The notes beneath the pieces are model-generated. The model saw only the letters and a program-made list of their open reading frames with translations. It had not been told where the DNA came from and did not search any database. Shown here piece by piece: positions 36,701 through 51,700 of a stretch of DNA of 64,000 bases. The stretch spans positions 155,084 to 219,083 of the forward strand of contig NW_019091414.1 of assembly GCF_001949145.1 (NCBI RefSeq), in the 5' to 3' direction. A program made the translations under genes and the position numbers. Positions within the stretch are counted from its first letter, which is position 1; every line of letters starts with the position of its first letter. Source of the stretch: Acanthaster planci. Taxonomy: Eukaryota > Echinodermata > Asteroidea > Valvatida > Acanthasteridae.

Positions 36701-39700
36701 TGTTAAGAGCATTACCAGACATCTAGCAACCACAAATTGGATTCTGAGAATGGAATAATGGCTACAGTACGTGTCTCCTCTTCTTTAGTCCATCTTTAGG
36801 GTTTGAGAATAATTAAAACTGACAGTATTTTTCAGGAAATTGCTCACTCTGGCATTACATTAGAAAGAAAACAGTAATGTATTTCCAACATGTGTTACAT
36901 CCATGAATGTAACACAAAGCCATGCATTACATGTGTTGGGTTATAACCATTTATGTTACAATTGATTCCTTCAACCTGGTATCTTCAAAAAGATACCAAA
37001 GCAAGAAAACAGTCAGTCCCAACAATCCTGAATCCTCCAACAGTTTGAGGAACTGGGACTGTTCACGTTCAAGCTCTGACTTCCATAAATTATGAGGTTT
37101 TCAAGTTGATTTTCAGGTCCAAAGTAGGTGAAGATTCATCATCTAAATCTGACCACATAACATGTATCTTGTCCATACTGCTAATTACTTACTTGATAGC
37201 TTCGCACATACACAGCCCCATCTCCACACAGTTGCAAGCATGGGTGGGTCTAGAGATGGGTAGGCCAGACACACAGTAGTAACAGTCCCCAAGAATCTTG
37301 ATCCGCATACAATCAAATTGCTGCACAGAAATCAAAAAGATGAAAAACCTTAAAAAAAAACAAAAAAAAACCGGCAGCATTAATAATTGAGAGCAATGTT
37401 TTGTAAATGAAATCTGATGCAAAGTAATCAAGAGGTATGGTTGACAAGAGTCCAAGCAAGAATACACAGTGGTTGAAATAGTCAAGTATTCAGAACCTTC
37501 TTATAAAGCTAGGCCAAATTCACCGAAGTTTTCTACTTAGCATATGCTAATCAATAATAACTGACCAGGGGTACATGTTATTGCATTTGGACCTGCAAAA
37601 CAAAAAGGATTAGATATGTTATAGCTGTGAAGGACCCGTGCATCAGAACTATAAAGTTTTGTGAAGACATTTAACCCTAACCCCCTAGGCCCTTTTTGCT
37701 AGGAACCCTCCTCAATCCTCCAGAATCCTCCAATTTGGGGGGTGAAAAAAATTGGATTCTCCCTCAATCTTCCAAAATCCTTCAAAACTGCCCAAAGGAT
37801 TTTGGAGGATTGAGGAGGGTTGGGGTCAAAGCACGTAATCTTTTTCTTACAAGAGACCTTCCACGTAAAGTGTTTTGACCGAGTTTTATATTTCAAAACC
37901 AACCAGGATAATGGATTGTAGTATACCAATCCAACAACTATCCATTTTCTAAGATGGAAAAAGAAACAACAAAATGATTTCTAAGCCCCATCCCTTTACT
38001 TAGCCCTCCCTTCACATATTAATTTGTTGTTTGGCACATGTCATTGTTTTGAGGTTCTTCAGCTTTTAAAAAGAATCATGTCTACATTTCACGTCCTGCC
38101 TTGTGCATATTATTTTCATTATTCCCAACTGTTCTTGGAAGAATTTTTTGTTACCTTTGCATCAGAACGATGACATTTGAATCCTCGTAACTCATAACAT
38201 GCAACAAGCCTGTCACTGACTTCATCTAATTGAATTCTATTTCTCATTACTTGTCAAAGCCTCTGGGAAAACACGACTTAGGTTTCAAGATTAAAATCTT
38301 TCCCAACAACCCCAAAACGTGTCTTATTTTAAGACATACTTGTTGACATTCTTCATCAGCATATGTCTGATGCAAGCAGACCTCATGAAATTAGAAAAAA
38401 TAAAGGAAGATTTTCAACTGTATCTTTACATACTTGAGAGCACATACTTGATCACAAACACTCAACAGAAATTTCTGATTTTCTGAACAGGTTGCACATT
38501 TACCAGCAAGAGCAGCAATATTGACTCAAATTCATTCCCCAAACCATTCACTTTCTTATTAAGAGGAACATTTTCAGAACTCTGTTTAACAATACAGGAT
38601 GCTGCATGTCCAAGTATAAGATTTAATTTGTGACAGGTGTTTCAAATAACTCATACATGAGGATATCCTGTTCACATATTAGACAAATGGAAGGTGGTGC
38701 TGATCAACATTCACATACATGTAGTCATAATCCCATTGGTATAGGACACTGGCCAAAATTCTGAGAGACACCTGATAAATGCTGCCCGATGGCTGGAAAG
38801 TGAAGGCCCTTAGGTGTCTAAATTGCAAAAAGATTGCTTTCCTATTGATGCATGGACTTCCAAATTTGTTCAGCCATCCAGGTCTGACTGCTGTGATGCA
38901 GGAAACAATCTAACAACCATACGGGGGGGTAGAAGAGGAGGGACATTACCATGTAGTGTTGCATACCTGTGCAGGTGAGGCTGCAGTGCCTGTGCCATTA
39001 TCAGAAAATCATAAAAAGGGAAGTTGCAGGGAGTCTAGCTGCATATCATGAAAATATCAGACAGAATACATGAAAAAAATAATGTGCTCGCCAAGGATGC
39101 ATTTCCATGGTAACAGTCATTTTGCATTACAATGATTTGCAATTATACCCACTTGGGAGAACTATCTCACAAACTAAACTCATGCATGCAACATGACTGT
39201 GCAGACAAAAACTCCATTTGGCAATTGAAAAGACATTTACCTAAGTGTCAAATATGAATGGCTGTCACTAGGGTTTAGTATAAATGTGGTATCCAATATT
39301 TGGTAAACTGAAAAACTACAAATGTAGTTGTATACATCCATACATGAAAAACTTCAAAAGACACCCCCATCTGGCTAAAAGTTCAACTGAACCATTTCTG
39401 AATTAGATGTTACAAATTGTATGTCCCAAACAATTTAAACTTGGCTTTTACTGATATTCCTGTTTATTTTTCATTTGGTAACAAAAATACACAAAACACA
39501 TCTTCTTTAAACCTTACAATCACTACATTCCCCATACCACTTTGAATAATTACATCATGAGCTTGTACAAACAGGTAACAAAAAAACAAGGAAATCAGAC
39601 AGATTAACATCCATTCTCATACTCACTTTGCAAAATGTTTTCTCAAAACATATCACTTGCGTAAAAAGAGCAAAAATTACCACTTACATGTACATACATG

Positions 39701-42700
39701 TACATTTCAAAATACCAATTAACTTTGATTTACTGGTATTTCCTTTAATACGGATATCTATATATTTCTGCTTTCCTTTAAGGACATGACTCTTGCCTAG
39801 AGAATGCCCACTTCTTCATCTAGTATTAAACAAGAAATTTATTAAAAGTGACAATCCATGCTAGTTGCACTGAACCACTGCAAGTCCAGGGAAACAAATG
39901 TCACCTCTGGTAAAGAGAGGTGTGAGCTGAGGGATTCATACAAAGCCTTTCATAAATTATTCTGTGTTGCCCAGGCAATTTCTTTCTTCAGTGCCAGAAA
40001 CATGCCCACATTCAGCCACCCAGAATGGATAAGAATGACAGAATAAAACAGGAATTTAGAATGACTGAAGCAATAGCAGGTTTTCAGAAAGGCCATCAGC
40101 TAAAAAAACATTTCAAATTTATTGACAACTGTGGTCAGAATGAATCTGCTAGGGGCTTAACCTAAAGAAAAAGTACTAACAGAAATGCAACTAGCTGACT
40201 ATCAATCACTGGCCAGTTCATGTGTAATTGCTCTCACCATACTTAATTACGAAATCATGTGGGGCTTTTAAACATGTTCTTTTGCTTTAATAAAGTTGGC
40301 TTGTCTTGGAGAACACTTCCATTCCTTTTTCTGTTATCCGATGTAATTGCAACCCTGTGCATTTCATCTTGGTTTCCACTGATTCAGCCCTTCAAAGGTG
40401 GCATATCATAATGATGAAAAAGGATGCCAGGACACCTAAACTGGCCCAGTTTACCTTATTGGCAAAGGGAGCCTGTAATATGCCCTATATTAACATTGAA
40501 TTATTAGTTATAACAAACAATGAGAAGGAAAACAGATTTACACACACCTAAACCCTGGTTATAGCATTTCTATCAGAATAGTTTGCCATATAGTATCTTA
40601 CAGTTGTTATGGAAAAACAGGCTGATCTTGACAAAACAAACAGGAACATCTGGTATGGTATTTCCCAGTCATTGATTTTTATTTAACAAAAATGAAATAT
40701 AAACATTGTAAGTGTGTAAACAGCTGGAAAAAATGAACTTGGTTGAACAGATGTAGAGGTTGTGAGCCAAAAAATAATGAACATGTTTACTTATAGAGAC
40801 AAAAATCATTTTTAACACATTTAAATTAAAAAAAACATGTAAAAAGTGTTCCAAATAAAATGTTGAAAAATGTAAAATTTGTTGTTTGGCAAATTTCTGT
40901 TTGAAATGTAGATAAACATGACATAAACTCAAAGATACAAACAAGAAGAAAAATTATCCATGCTTGATATTGTTGTCCCCTGACCCTGAAACTTTCTTGA
41001 TTTTCTGCTGAGCAAATATTTACACAGCTGATAACTGCCAGTGCTGTCAACTGCCCTGACAGTTGATGATTTTTGTCAATTTAATTCAACAATTCAGGTG
41101 TTTTAATAGACACAAGGCTGGAGCTTCCCTTGTTTCATGGTCTTTTCCTAACTCAGCTAGACCAAGAGTTTCCCTTGTCCTATGGTCTATTCTCAAGTCG
41201 TATACATCAATTCCAATAATTTGAAGGAAGTGACCTGTTTCTAAAGAAGGTAAATATGTGCATAACTAGCAGTGTTTTCTTCTAGGGTATAACCTAAGAT
41301 TCAAATGGGAAACAAGCTGTCTCCTTTATAATAGTTCAGATGTCTTAGTCTTCACAAAGACGTTTAAGATTTACTTGTTTCATTTACAGGAGAGCTCTCT
41401 CTATAAAAGTTGAACATCTTCATAGTATGTGAATAACAAATCAAAACAAAACAAAGAAATGACAACACGAAATGATTTAGAAATGTATGGTTTGGTACAT
41501 GTACATACAAGTAGAATACACGTTTTCCATAGGGTATTAATCCATAGAGAATTAATCAGTATTTCAAATTTGGATGAAAGTAAGCTACATATGCATGTAT
41601 CTGCATTTTTCAGTTTACCTTTTACAGAATGTGTACAGTATAACATGACTTTCATCAACTCCAACAACTCTCTTGGACAAAACTTGTTTTACTCAATGCC
41701 AGCATCAAGTTTTCATCACATTTCAATTTGTTGCACACACAGCTTGTCAGGCAAGGACAAAAGTGACTCGTAAACTTGCTAACATAGTTGGATGTTGGAC
41801 GGGATGTTCAAGATGCCTAGTTTATGGTATAATGAGTTGTACCCTTGACAATGTTATGCACACTTCTCCATCAGGACTAAGCATTGAATGGCCCTGTTCA
41901 AATGGTGAGGTCAAACTCTGAGGTCATCATCACACCTCTACAGTTCATGCGTGAAGGGTAAAGTTGAAATATGATGTTTACCAGAGCACTGCTGGCCATG
42001 ACAGAAAACCTATATTGTACATGTAGGTCAGATTGTGTCATCACAGTGGATAACAACCGTCCATGTTTCAGAAACAACTAAAGCAAGGTCAAAATATTTT
42101 GGGAATAATATAGGTTAATGAATGAAGCAAAGGTGGGAAGGAAATTTCGTTTTCAAAAGCAGAAGAAAATCACTCAGAATAAGAATATGCACAGGGAACA
42201 CAACATGTATGCTATCGTACATGTACAAGACAGAGACATATCTTATTGAAAGATTCAAAATAGGTGTCCATGGGCTTGATGGCACTTTCCAAGAACAAAT
42301 TGTGTTTCCAACCTCAAACACAAAGCAAACAGAAATGACTTGGGTGTGGCTCCAACTGCTTCATCCTGGGTCCATCTGTGCATGACTTCTCCCCAGAATG
42401 TGCCGGTGGTTGACAGTGAGCCAGGTATCCCAGTCAACAGCTAACCCTAACCTTCCTCAATCCTCCAAAATCCTTTGGGAGGTTTTGGAGGATTGAGGGT
42501 GAAAGTCAAAAGTGCATGGCGGTTTGTGAAGGATGCCATGAGTGAAGGTCATGGGTTAGACCTTGTGTTGTTCCTGCTCAGTCATGCATGAATTCAGCTG
42601 GATATCAACTGCACTGCTCAAGAATGCCATTCGCAATGCCTCAACATAATGACAGGAATTGCCAGAGGATTTTGAAGGATTGAGGCAGTAGGCACACCTC

Positions 42701-45700
42701 CAAGTAACATTTTCAAGAAATTTTAGCAGATTTGGAAGGATTGAAGGAGAATCCAATTTTTTTCACCCCCCAAATTGGAGGATTCTGGAGGATTGAGGAG
42801 GGTCCCTAGCAAAAAGGGCATGGGGGTTTTAACAAAATACAATTTAGATCCTTTCTTTCACTTGGATAAGCACTGCCACATGTGGACTACCTATGCTTGG
42901 CTCTCATAACTTGTAACAAATTAATGATGCAGATGTCTATTTCATACCTTAATGCTTTCATGGTAAAATACATGAAGCAAGTGCATTCATTTCCATATAA
43001 ATGTCAATATGAACCAGGGATGAGTGTATATAACATGTCATTTCTTAATGAAATGCTTCATAGATCTGTTCAATCCGATCAGTATCACACTCCCAAACTT
43101 CTACCCATGTCAGATGAATAATGAAATACCTTGCTCTACAACTCGGAAAATTCCGCCAGATAGCCAGTCCGGCTGACATTCCATCAGTGTTAATGTAAAA
43201 GAGCTATAACGAAGGGCCAGCATGTATGTCATAAAGGGTATCAATGTGTTAAGTCAAAGCATCCAATCTACCCTTTTCTTCCCCCCTTGCCCCAATAAAT
43301 TACAAAAGGGCAATATATTAAGTCACTTGTGGGAGTGTTACTGGCAATCATGCTAGGCATTTATGAACCTATTCCTTATGCATACCACCTCAGTGACCGC
43401 CCTCGAGGTGTGTTATTTCTCAGTCAACGGAGAGACATCCCAAGCTGGATGATGCCAGGACAAGGATGGATGATCATCTTTAGGGAATTTAGAAGGCTAA
43501 GATGAGCAGCATCATCAGGTAGAGTTGAGCAAATAAGCCATGTCTAATGCATGGATGGCATGTCCAGGCATGTAAACTAGTTACCTACTGGGATTTCCAA
43601 GTCTAGAAAATTGTTCTTCTTCACAACAGTTACCATAATAACCATTCTACTGAGAAATTAAGCTTAGCCAGCAATTGGCTAATGGACTTTTCATTAGATG
43701 GCCAAGGCAAGGTATGAAAGGCAAGGTACATGTACATGTGTAGCATAGCCACAGCAATCAACCAAGGAAATCTCTATCAAATACTTCTTCGCATTGTCAT
43801 GTATGTATGAAAGATAAGTCCTCTGCAGACTCTGCAAAAATGCCAAACAAATGATACATTCAGCCAAAGTGTTCTTTGCAAAAGAGAAAAAAGAACTGCT
43901 GTAAAACATTTTGAATCCTTACTTTTCTTACGGTATGAGCCTCTTATAGAAGACTAGACCCTTTTCAGCATTTCAGTCTGACGGCAGAGGACCAGATCCA
44001 ATAATCAGAGGGATGTCTGATATATTTTGTTTCGCTTCACTGCCATTTGATATTTATTTTATTTCAGTCAACAAAACACACCACAAGGCACCACTGCTAT
44101 TTACATAATTGAGCGTTGCACTTTTTCAGTTGAAACAAATCTTAAATCATGCAAGGAGTGATTCATATCCCGCACTTTTTCAACACACACTTCTAAAAAT
44201 ACACACCAATTATTTACAATGTATCCATGCCTTTGAAGAATGGCAGTGATATTCCTATATTTAGCCCATGACAGAAAATGAGAGAAATTCAAATCAAGTT
44301 GATGTATGGAATTTTCAACGGTTGAGCTCTGGTTTGTATAAATTCACCAAAAGAGGAATGGTGAAGAAATTCTAGAAGCAACAGAAACACATAAACTGAA
44401 ATTATCAGCCTTCCACTGAGGCATGATCTATTGATTACATGGACATCTCCTCTAGATTCAGTTCATAAATGTATAAAATATCAGTCTGCAGTTTAACAAA
44501 TCTTTGGTTAAGTGCGAAAGTTTAAAGCAACATCTTATCAGACAAAATCAACCTATTAAGTCTCTGCTGCTGTAAGGACCAATTAGCTTGCTACTCATAT
44601 ACTAATCACGAAACAATCTGAACTGCAAAAGGCAGACCCAGCTCTGAAATACAACTGATTTCACTTTTACAATTGGCCGGAAAGTTTGAATTTGCCTAAA
44701 GATATCCTCAGAATGCTACCTTTGTGCTACCTTTGTGCAGGTTTACGTATAAATAATTAAATGAAAAATATAATCTTCTCCTTCAAAAACCTTACGTTGT
44801 GAAGTGAACCTTGAATAATGCAAAGACTGTAATTTCATTTTTCTATTCCCTGCCAGAAATTGGCAAACAAGAAGCTTGTCAGAAATTGACATGATATACC
44901 TTAACTAATCAAACACACTTGACATGTTCTTTATGGGGGAATAACATTTCCACAAAAACATTAATTTAGGACAGCTTACAGACTTGTACTCTGTGTAAAG
45001 GTCTTGTCATTTCCTTGTCAAAACACTTTGCTCTATGTTAGATACTTTATGTTGAAGTTTTCATGTCTGCTGAGCTTTTTTTAAGGTGAAGCCTGTTTGG
45101 GTGTAATTGCCACCTGCCAGTTAATTACCACCTGCCAGTTAATTGCCACCTGCCAGTTAATTATCACCTGCCAGTTAATTACCACTGCTAGTAGAGGATC
45201 CCTTTTATGATGTACATGGAGCACTTTGTCCTTACACAACGGTGATTTGTTCTAACAAAAAAGTAATATTACTTGTGTCAGTGAACTTAATTCATCTTGG
45301 TTGAAATAGGCCTAAGTGACATTAGCTAGTTACTCGTACCTGAACAACCATGTTTGCCATAACAGCATAATTTCCCATGAAATAAGCTAAATTTTAACTT
45401 TATGTGGATTGAATCAGTTACTTTTTTAGCTCCAAAACTTGTACTCTATTAAACGAGAAAGGGAAGCACAAGTCTCAAAGCTATTAACCTGAATCTGGGT
45501 TTTTGAATTTATACATTTGTTTATTTTTTGATCCTATATATTTTTCCATCCAGACTTCACGAAACAAAGAAACTCTCCTTTGTTTTGCCTTATTTATGTA
45601 GAGATCACATACAAAATCTATTGGCAGTGATGTTTATCCATTTATTGCCCTAATTTGTGATAAAGAGCAAGATTCACTGCCTCCATTGTCTCTGTTATCT

Positions 45701-48700
45701 TGTTAACAGCTTCTGTAGCTTCAGATTCAAGTTACACTCAACCACTTTGTCCTTGCTATGTCACATCTCACAAACCACCCATGCATCCTCTTCTTTTCTT
45801 ACCTCCTGTCAGCCTTCATCTATTTTTAAGTACCTAATGGCCCTATTGCTTGCTTGCTTCTTATTCCCCAACCTTCCTCCTGTTTCGAAATGCACATCAG
45901 TGACACTAATCACACCATTCACACACTGCTAGCTTTAAAGGCTAAAATGGCACATATACATCACTCTAGCCTTAAATGTATTAGACCGATGTTAAAATGT
46001 AAAAACCACAAGGTGTCAGACACCACTGGCATGTTTTTGACCAAATTGAGATTAGGGGAGAGAATCCTTTAGCATATTTTGCAGGCCAGCTATTTACTTG
46101 AAGCTTTGATTGTTTTTCTGTAGAAATTCTGAGGGAAACGTTCAGGAGTACATCCATGCCTTTACAATAGTATATGTACATGTATAGGGAGGGACAAAGC
46201 TTGAACTTAATATCAACTAGAAATTTCCAAAACTGGTTCTAAGTTTGGAAAGTTGTAGCTAAGGATTTGAGAGATTTCTTCATAATTTAGCAACAGGTGT
46301 ATCCCAATTAAAGTCAACGTCTTAATCTTTAGATTATTCAATTAGAATGTGTAAGGACCTTGACTACTTACAAATCATTCTGATGTTTTAATTTACTCTT
46401 TTGTTTGCAACTATTCACTGTTCCATAAATCTCTCATTTGAGCTTTGAAGCTTTTCATGCCTGTGAAGGGTAGCAAGTAAGTTATAGAAGAATGCGGTAG
46501 CACCATAACAAGGATATCTCTTTCTGAGTATGTGTGGCTCTGAGTACCCTCCGGTTCTTTTCCGAACCACACACACTCAGAAAGAGATATCCTTGCATGG
46601 TGCTATCACAAACCTCTAAAACTCTTGTTTCAGATTTTGAAATCTGTTGTAAGTGTGGTCGGGTTTTGTTTCACTTTAATTATCAGATTACACTGCATCT
46701 AGTCCCAGTCTTTTGTCAGTGCTCAGTACATAACATAAATAACTTCAGAATAATGACTGCAATTATCAGCAGAATTGCTGTGGTCATTTGGCAACTACAT
46801 ACATGTAGTATAGATTGAAAAGCACAAATGAAGAAATACTTCCTGAAGACTGATCCTGAAATAACTCATTTCTTTGACAGAATCAGGACAAGAGAGTAAC
46901 TGATGATGATCACAATCCTTCAGACAAAACACTCTAGGGACTTACACTGGGCGTGGTTACAGTGTAATTTATTTCAAGGCACAATATACTGCCAACGCTG
47001 TTACATTTGCTGTGCATCAATATATTTGGGTTTATGCCATGGATTCAAGTTTGATACAAAAAGACAAATCTAAAAAGGCTATTACGGCATTTAAAACTTT
47101 CCTGAGAAGCCTGTCAGGAATATTAAGAGCAGTTCAAGGATTACAGAAATCCTGTCTGATCTTTCAGCCTGTTGCTATGGTGACCACTTACCTCAGCTAA
47201 ACTGTCAAATCTCCCAAAGAGTTCATTAAGTGTCTTGACTAGTTCGGCTGGAGAACATTCACTCGCAAGAGCTGTGAAGCCAACAATATCTGCATAGAGA
47301 ATGCTGAATCGAAATACAAAAGACAGAAAAAGTCAACGACCGAAGGAATCACGCTTCCTTGTCCAAAGGCTTGATTGTGGACAGCCTCAAATTTGACATT
47401 AACCATCTGAACTACCATGGTCTAATCAGATAACGGTGGTCTCTTGTTATGAACAGTCTAAAAATACAATGAATCTTACTGTGCAAGAGGACATGTAAAG
47501 GCAAGTGTGTGCGGTCAACCTATAGCTGAAAGGCACCCTCACTGGCAAAGATCAGACAGCTTCAAGAGAAATAGCAACATATTACAACTGGGTACATGCA
47601 CTAGCATGGTGCACACATGAAGACTATATGTATTCAAACAGAAATTGGTCATACATGTTCAGCAAATCCTGCCAATTAAAGCTGCATCTGAACCCATGCA
47701 GCACATAGTGGGTTACAATGGTCCAACCAAAGCACACCCTCTCGTTTTCCTGTTCAAAATAAATTAACATCTCCCTGGCTCAAATCCATCCTTAAAAATC
47801 ATGGATTGACTTCCAATACAGTTCAAGTTAAAGCACCTTTCCAAAGAATCTTATCAACCTTTTCATCTCCTATTCTTTTCGTAATTAGACCTTTAGGTTA
47901 TATACCTGTACACCGTGCATGTTGGTCTTATTTTTGCCATGAAATCAAAAAATGCACATATGGAAAGGTAGCTTTAGGCTTTGCCTGAATGAGCAACTTT
48001 TTGAATGTGGACAAATGAAGCATCTTATTTGTTATACATATGCCATGAGGTTAAAGGTCAGGTAATCTTCAAGGTGCATTACAATGTACAGCAAATGGAA
48101 ACTGCACACAAGTTAAGAAATCCATCTGATCAAATTTGTGTGAATGTAGTTAGAGAGAAAGACATACATGTAGTCTAGGCAATATGAACTGTACAAAACA
48201 ATGTATTACATGTACATTGCTTTTGCAATTGAAAACATGTAGGTACACATACATATACAAATAGTAGTATGATTTGATCGACCAATCAGTATAAGGGGTA
48301 ACAAATTTGCAAAAAGATAAGACGATTTGCAAAACAAAGAACTTATCAAAGTCACAATATCTTCAGGGATTCAAAGATTTTGAATGTTAACATCATTTCA
48401 TAAGACTGACAACCTCATTTCATTGATTTTGTATCTAAGCTTCAGCACAAGGAAAATATAAAAGCAATGTCTCAATTTTCAAATTTAGTCAGCCTCCAAA
48501 AATACCTAGATTATCTGTACACACCTGACATTTTTATGCCGTTTGACATACAGATTATGGAAGTGTGTTGTGCTGTTTTTCTGCAAGCCTGTTCCCTGTG
48601 TTCGTGTTTGGGTGGGGTCACGGACCCGTTCCATCATTTCTGTTTTCATCTCAGCTGCAAGATGAGCAGGAAGTACTGAGAGAAGAAGCCTCTCCTGGTA

Positions 48701-51700
48701 GGAGGGAAAAAACGGGAGAAATGGGAAATTGATTAGGATAGCAGGAAAATCAGGCCAATTAGGACAGCAGACAATTGACTCACTCCATCACAGGCAGGGC
48801 AATTTCCTTGTATAAAATATATGGACAAACTGGGAACCAGAGAGTAATGTGTGTAGGAGAGGAACTATTAATGACAAAGGAACAAAAATTATCAGGATAT
48901 TGAAATTTTAGAATCCAGCAAAGATGGGTTTATTGCGTAAAACACTGGGAATAAGAGAAATGGAGGCCATCACAAAATAAAAAGTAAATTAAGCAAGAGC
49001 TTTGAAGTATTTAAGTGTACTAAAATTGAAGTTACATTTGTACAAACTTTGTTCTGCTGTGATACAAAAATGTTGCGAGTCATAAAAGCTGAAAAAGTCA
49101 ATGCTGGAGAAATTTTCCACCATTCAGAGAATATCAAAATCTTGATTTTGGAATTTAAATATCTTACTGTTCATTGAGTTTTTGTTCCCTTTTCAATGTT
49201 ATTTTGATGTGAGATTCTCAAGAATCCAAAGGCAAGTATTACAGGCTTTCTATGATAAGATTTCTCCAAGCTACAGCCAACTAAACTATAATACCTCCAA
49301 TACCTTTAGCCTGTATCCATTTAAACTATCAACAAATACAGTTCCACCCCTGGGCTAAAAGATCAACTAAAACCCTACTAATCCTCTACCTAAAGGGACA
49401 GGTTAAGAGCAGGAAGAATAGCAACAAATGCAAAACATGTCTGCGATATGTCTAGGAAAGATCCTGTTGACAATGGTCTGCTGACATACTGCGCATCATG
49501 AATGAACGAATTCGATCAAACACAAATAAAAAAGCATCTGTAACAGGAAGGTTTGTAACTAAGGTAAAAAAAGTAAGTGCAAGAAAACACTACACAACAT
49601 CTCTTTTTGGTTAATGTTACTGAAAAGTGCACTTTGATAAAACACTTGGATGAGGGCACTGTTTCTGTGATGTCACATGATGTAAATGGGAAAATTGACC
49701 ATTAATATAAAGATCAAAATGGCACAAAAATGCTCTTTAAATGAAAGTTAAAACTGGGGTTGATACAAAGGTACATGTTCCATATTTACAACAATTGCAT
49801 TAAAAATGCCACTTTATGGTTCCTTTATGGTCCCTTTAACTTTATCTCCAACAATGTTGCAGTCAGTGCGGCATATGTGCCTATTTTGCTGTGCCAGTAA
49901 ACCTCATTCTGATGAAGTGGCAAACCATATTTTTAACCATGAGATAATAATAGGACAGATGTTATGCATATGAGCTCTGGTGTCCTCAAGCTGAAGAGAA
50001 TATGTCCTGTATGCTAATGGCTTAAAATCTGGTACTTTTAATAAAAGATGCATTATATTCATTATCTCTCATTACCATGCTTGCANNNNNNNNNNNNNNN
50101 NNNNNNNNNNNNNNNNNNNNNNNNNNNNNNNNNNNNNNNNNNNNNNNNNNNNNNNNNNNNNNNNNNNNNNNNNNNNNNNNNNNNNNNNNNNNNNNNNNNN
50201 NNNNNNNNNNNNNNNNNNNNNNNNNNNNNNNNNNNNNNNNNNNNNNNNNNNNNNNNNNNNNNNNNNNNNNNNNNNNNNNNNNNNNNNNNNNNNNNNNNNN
50301 NNNNNNNNNNNNNNNNNNNNNNNNNNNNNNNNNNNNNNNNNNNNNNNNNNNNNNNNNNNNNNNNNNNNNNNNNNNNNNNNNNNNNNNNNNNNNNNNNNNN
50401 NNNNNNNNNNNNNNNNNNNNNNNNNNNNNNNNNNNNNNNNNNNNNNNNNNNNNNNNNNNNNNNNNNNNNNNNNNNNNNNNNNNNNNNNNNNNNNNNNNNN
50501 NNNNNNNNNNNNNNNNNNNNNNNNNNNNNNNNNNNNNNNNNNNNNNNNNNNNNNNNNNNNNNNNNNNNNNNNNNNNNNNNNNNNNNNNNNNNNNNNNNNN
50601 NNNNNNNNNNNNNNNNNNNNNNNNNNNNNNNNNNNNNNNNNNNNNNNNNNNNNNNNNNNNNNNNNNNNNNCTCTGGATTCTATACAACTCCTAGTATCCA
50701 GGAACTTTCGGCGTTGAGCAATGTCTAAGAGTTGTATATGGCATACACCAACCACATTCACACCGATGAATAGAACTACATTGGCTAGGACCTGCATAAC
50801 AAATCAACAGAAAATTGAAATTTATTGCTCAGAATGTGATTCATGACACAAAGCCTTTTTACACAAAAAAAATCATACAGCAAGGTGAAGAGACATGGCA
50901 TTGCTAAGACCACCATCTTTAATTTTATTTCTTTCTTTTCCTGTCTTATGACAGCAGTATTAAACCTCTGCAGTGAAATCAAACTACACTTACATGTAAG
51001 GTGTCTTGTCTATTTTCTTTGTAAGGTAGGACTATACAAATTTACCAATTAAGGTATTTCCTTTAACAAAGTGCAATAATTCTCAATCAAATCACCAGTA
51101 GCTTGTTTGTCAGTCTATTTGTCTGTCTGCTGTTTGGCCAATCATCAGATTCTTAACTTGAATGCTTTTATATTCAAATATTTTATTTAAAGGGTAGCTG
51201 CAATCAATTTATTTCAACACACACGTTCAAAATGTACCCTTGTATCTCAGTTTACTTTATTTTCCACTTTTGTCTCACTATTTCAAAGGGTATTTTGCTG
51301 CCTTTTGGTTTTTATGCTAATAGTATTTCCGTATTCATGAGTAAAACTGTGATGTCATCCCAGGAAGAAAGCCTAAATGTTACACTGGTTTGTATACAAA
51401 ATTTTTTGTAGATTTTGCTGGACTAATTTTCTCTTCTTGCTAATCATTGTTGTAATTCTACTCATTGCAGTAAGTGAGCACCAATGCTTTCTTAGAAATA
51501 TATTCAGTAAGTAAATTGTGGGTTAACAGTTTTAATAGAAAAACATACAGTAATAATTTAGGCAAAACCTATGCAGTGAGCTACGTCTTCCCTGGATGAC
51601 ATCACAGTGTTTAAATACATGTAAGTGCACTTTTCAGAACATTTAACCAAATGGGAGTATTGGAACAGAGTGTTCATGCATTGGAGAAAAATACAAAGTT

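Noticed and set aside
41429-41773. 114-codon plus-strand frame
   Set aside because: Lies in a large cyclase intron with no codon bias or homology.
42441-42452. CTAACCCTAACC resembling telomeric repeat
   Set aside because: Only two units, and explained as the end of a dispersed MITE-like element.
45104-45186. Short direct repeats suggesting a CRISPR array
   Set aside because: Units are contiguous with no unique spacers, and the locus is a eukaryotic intron.
50022-50797. Long open frames of 205-241 codons on both strands
   Set aside because: They exist only because N runs contain no stops; the only real coding part is 50671-50791 on the minus strand.
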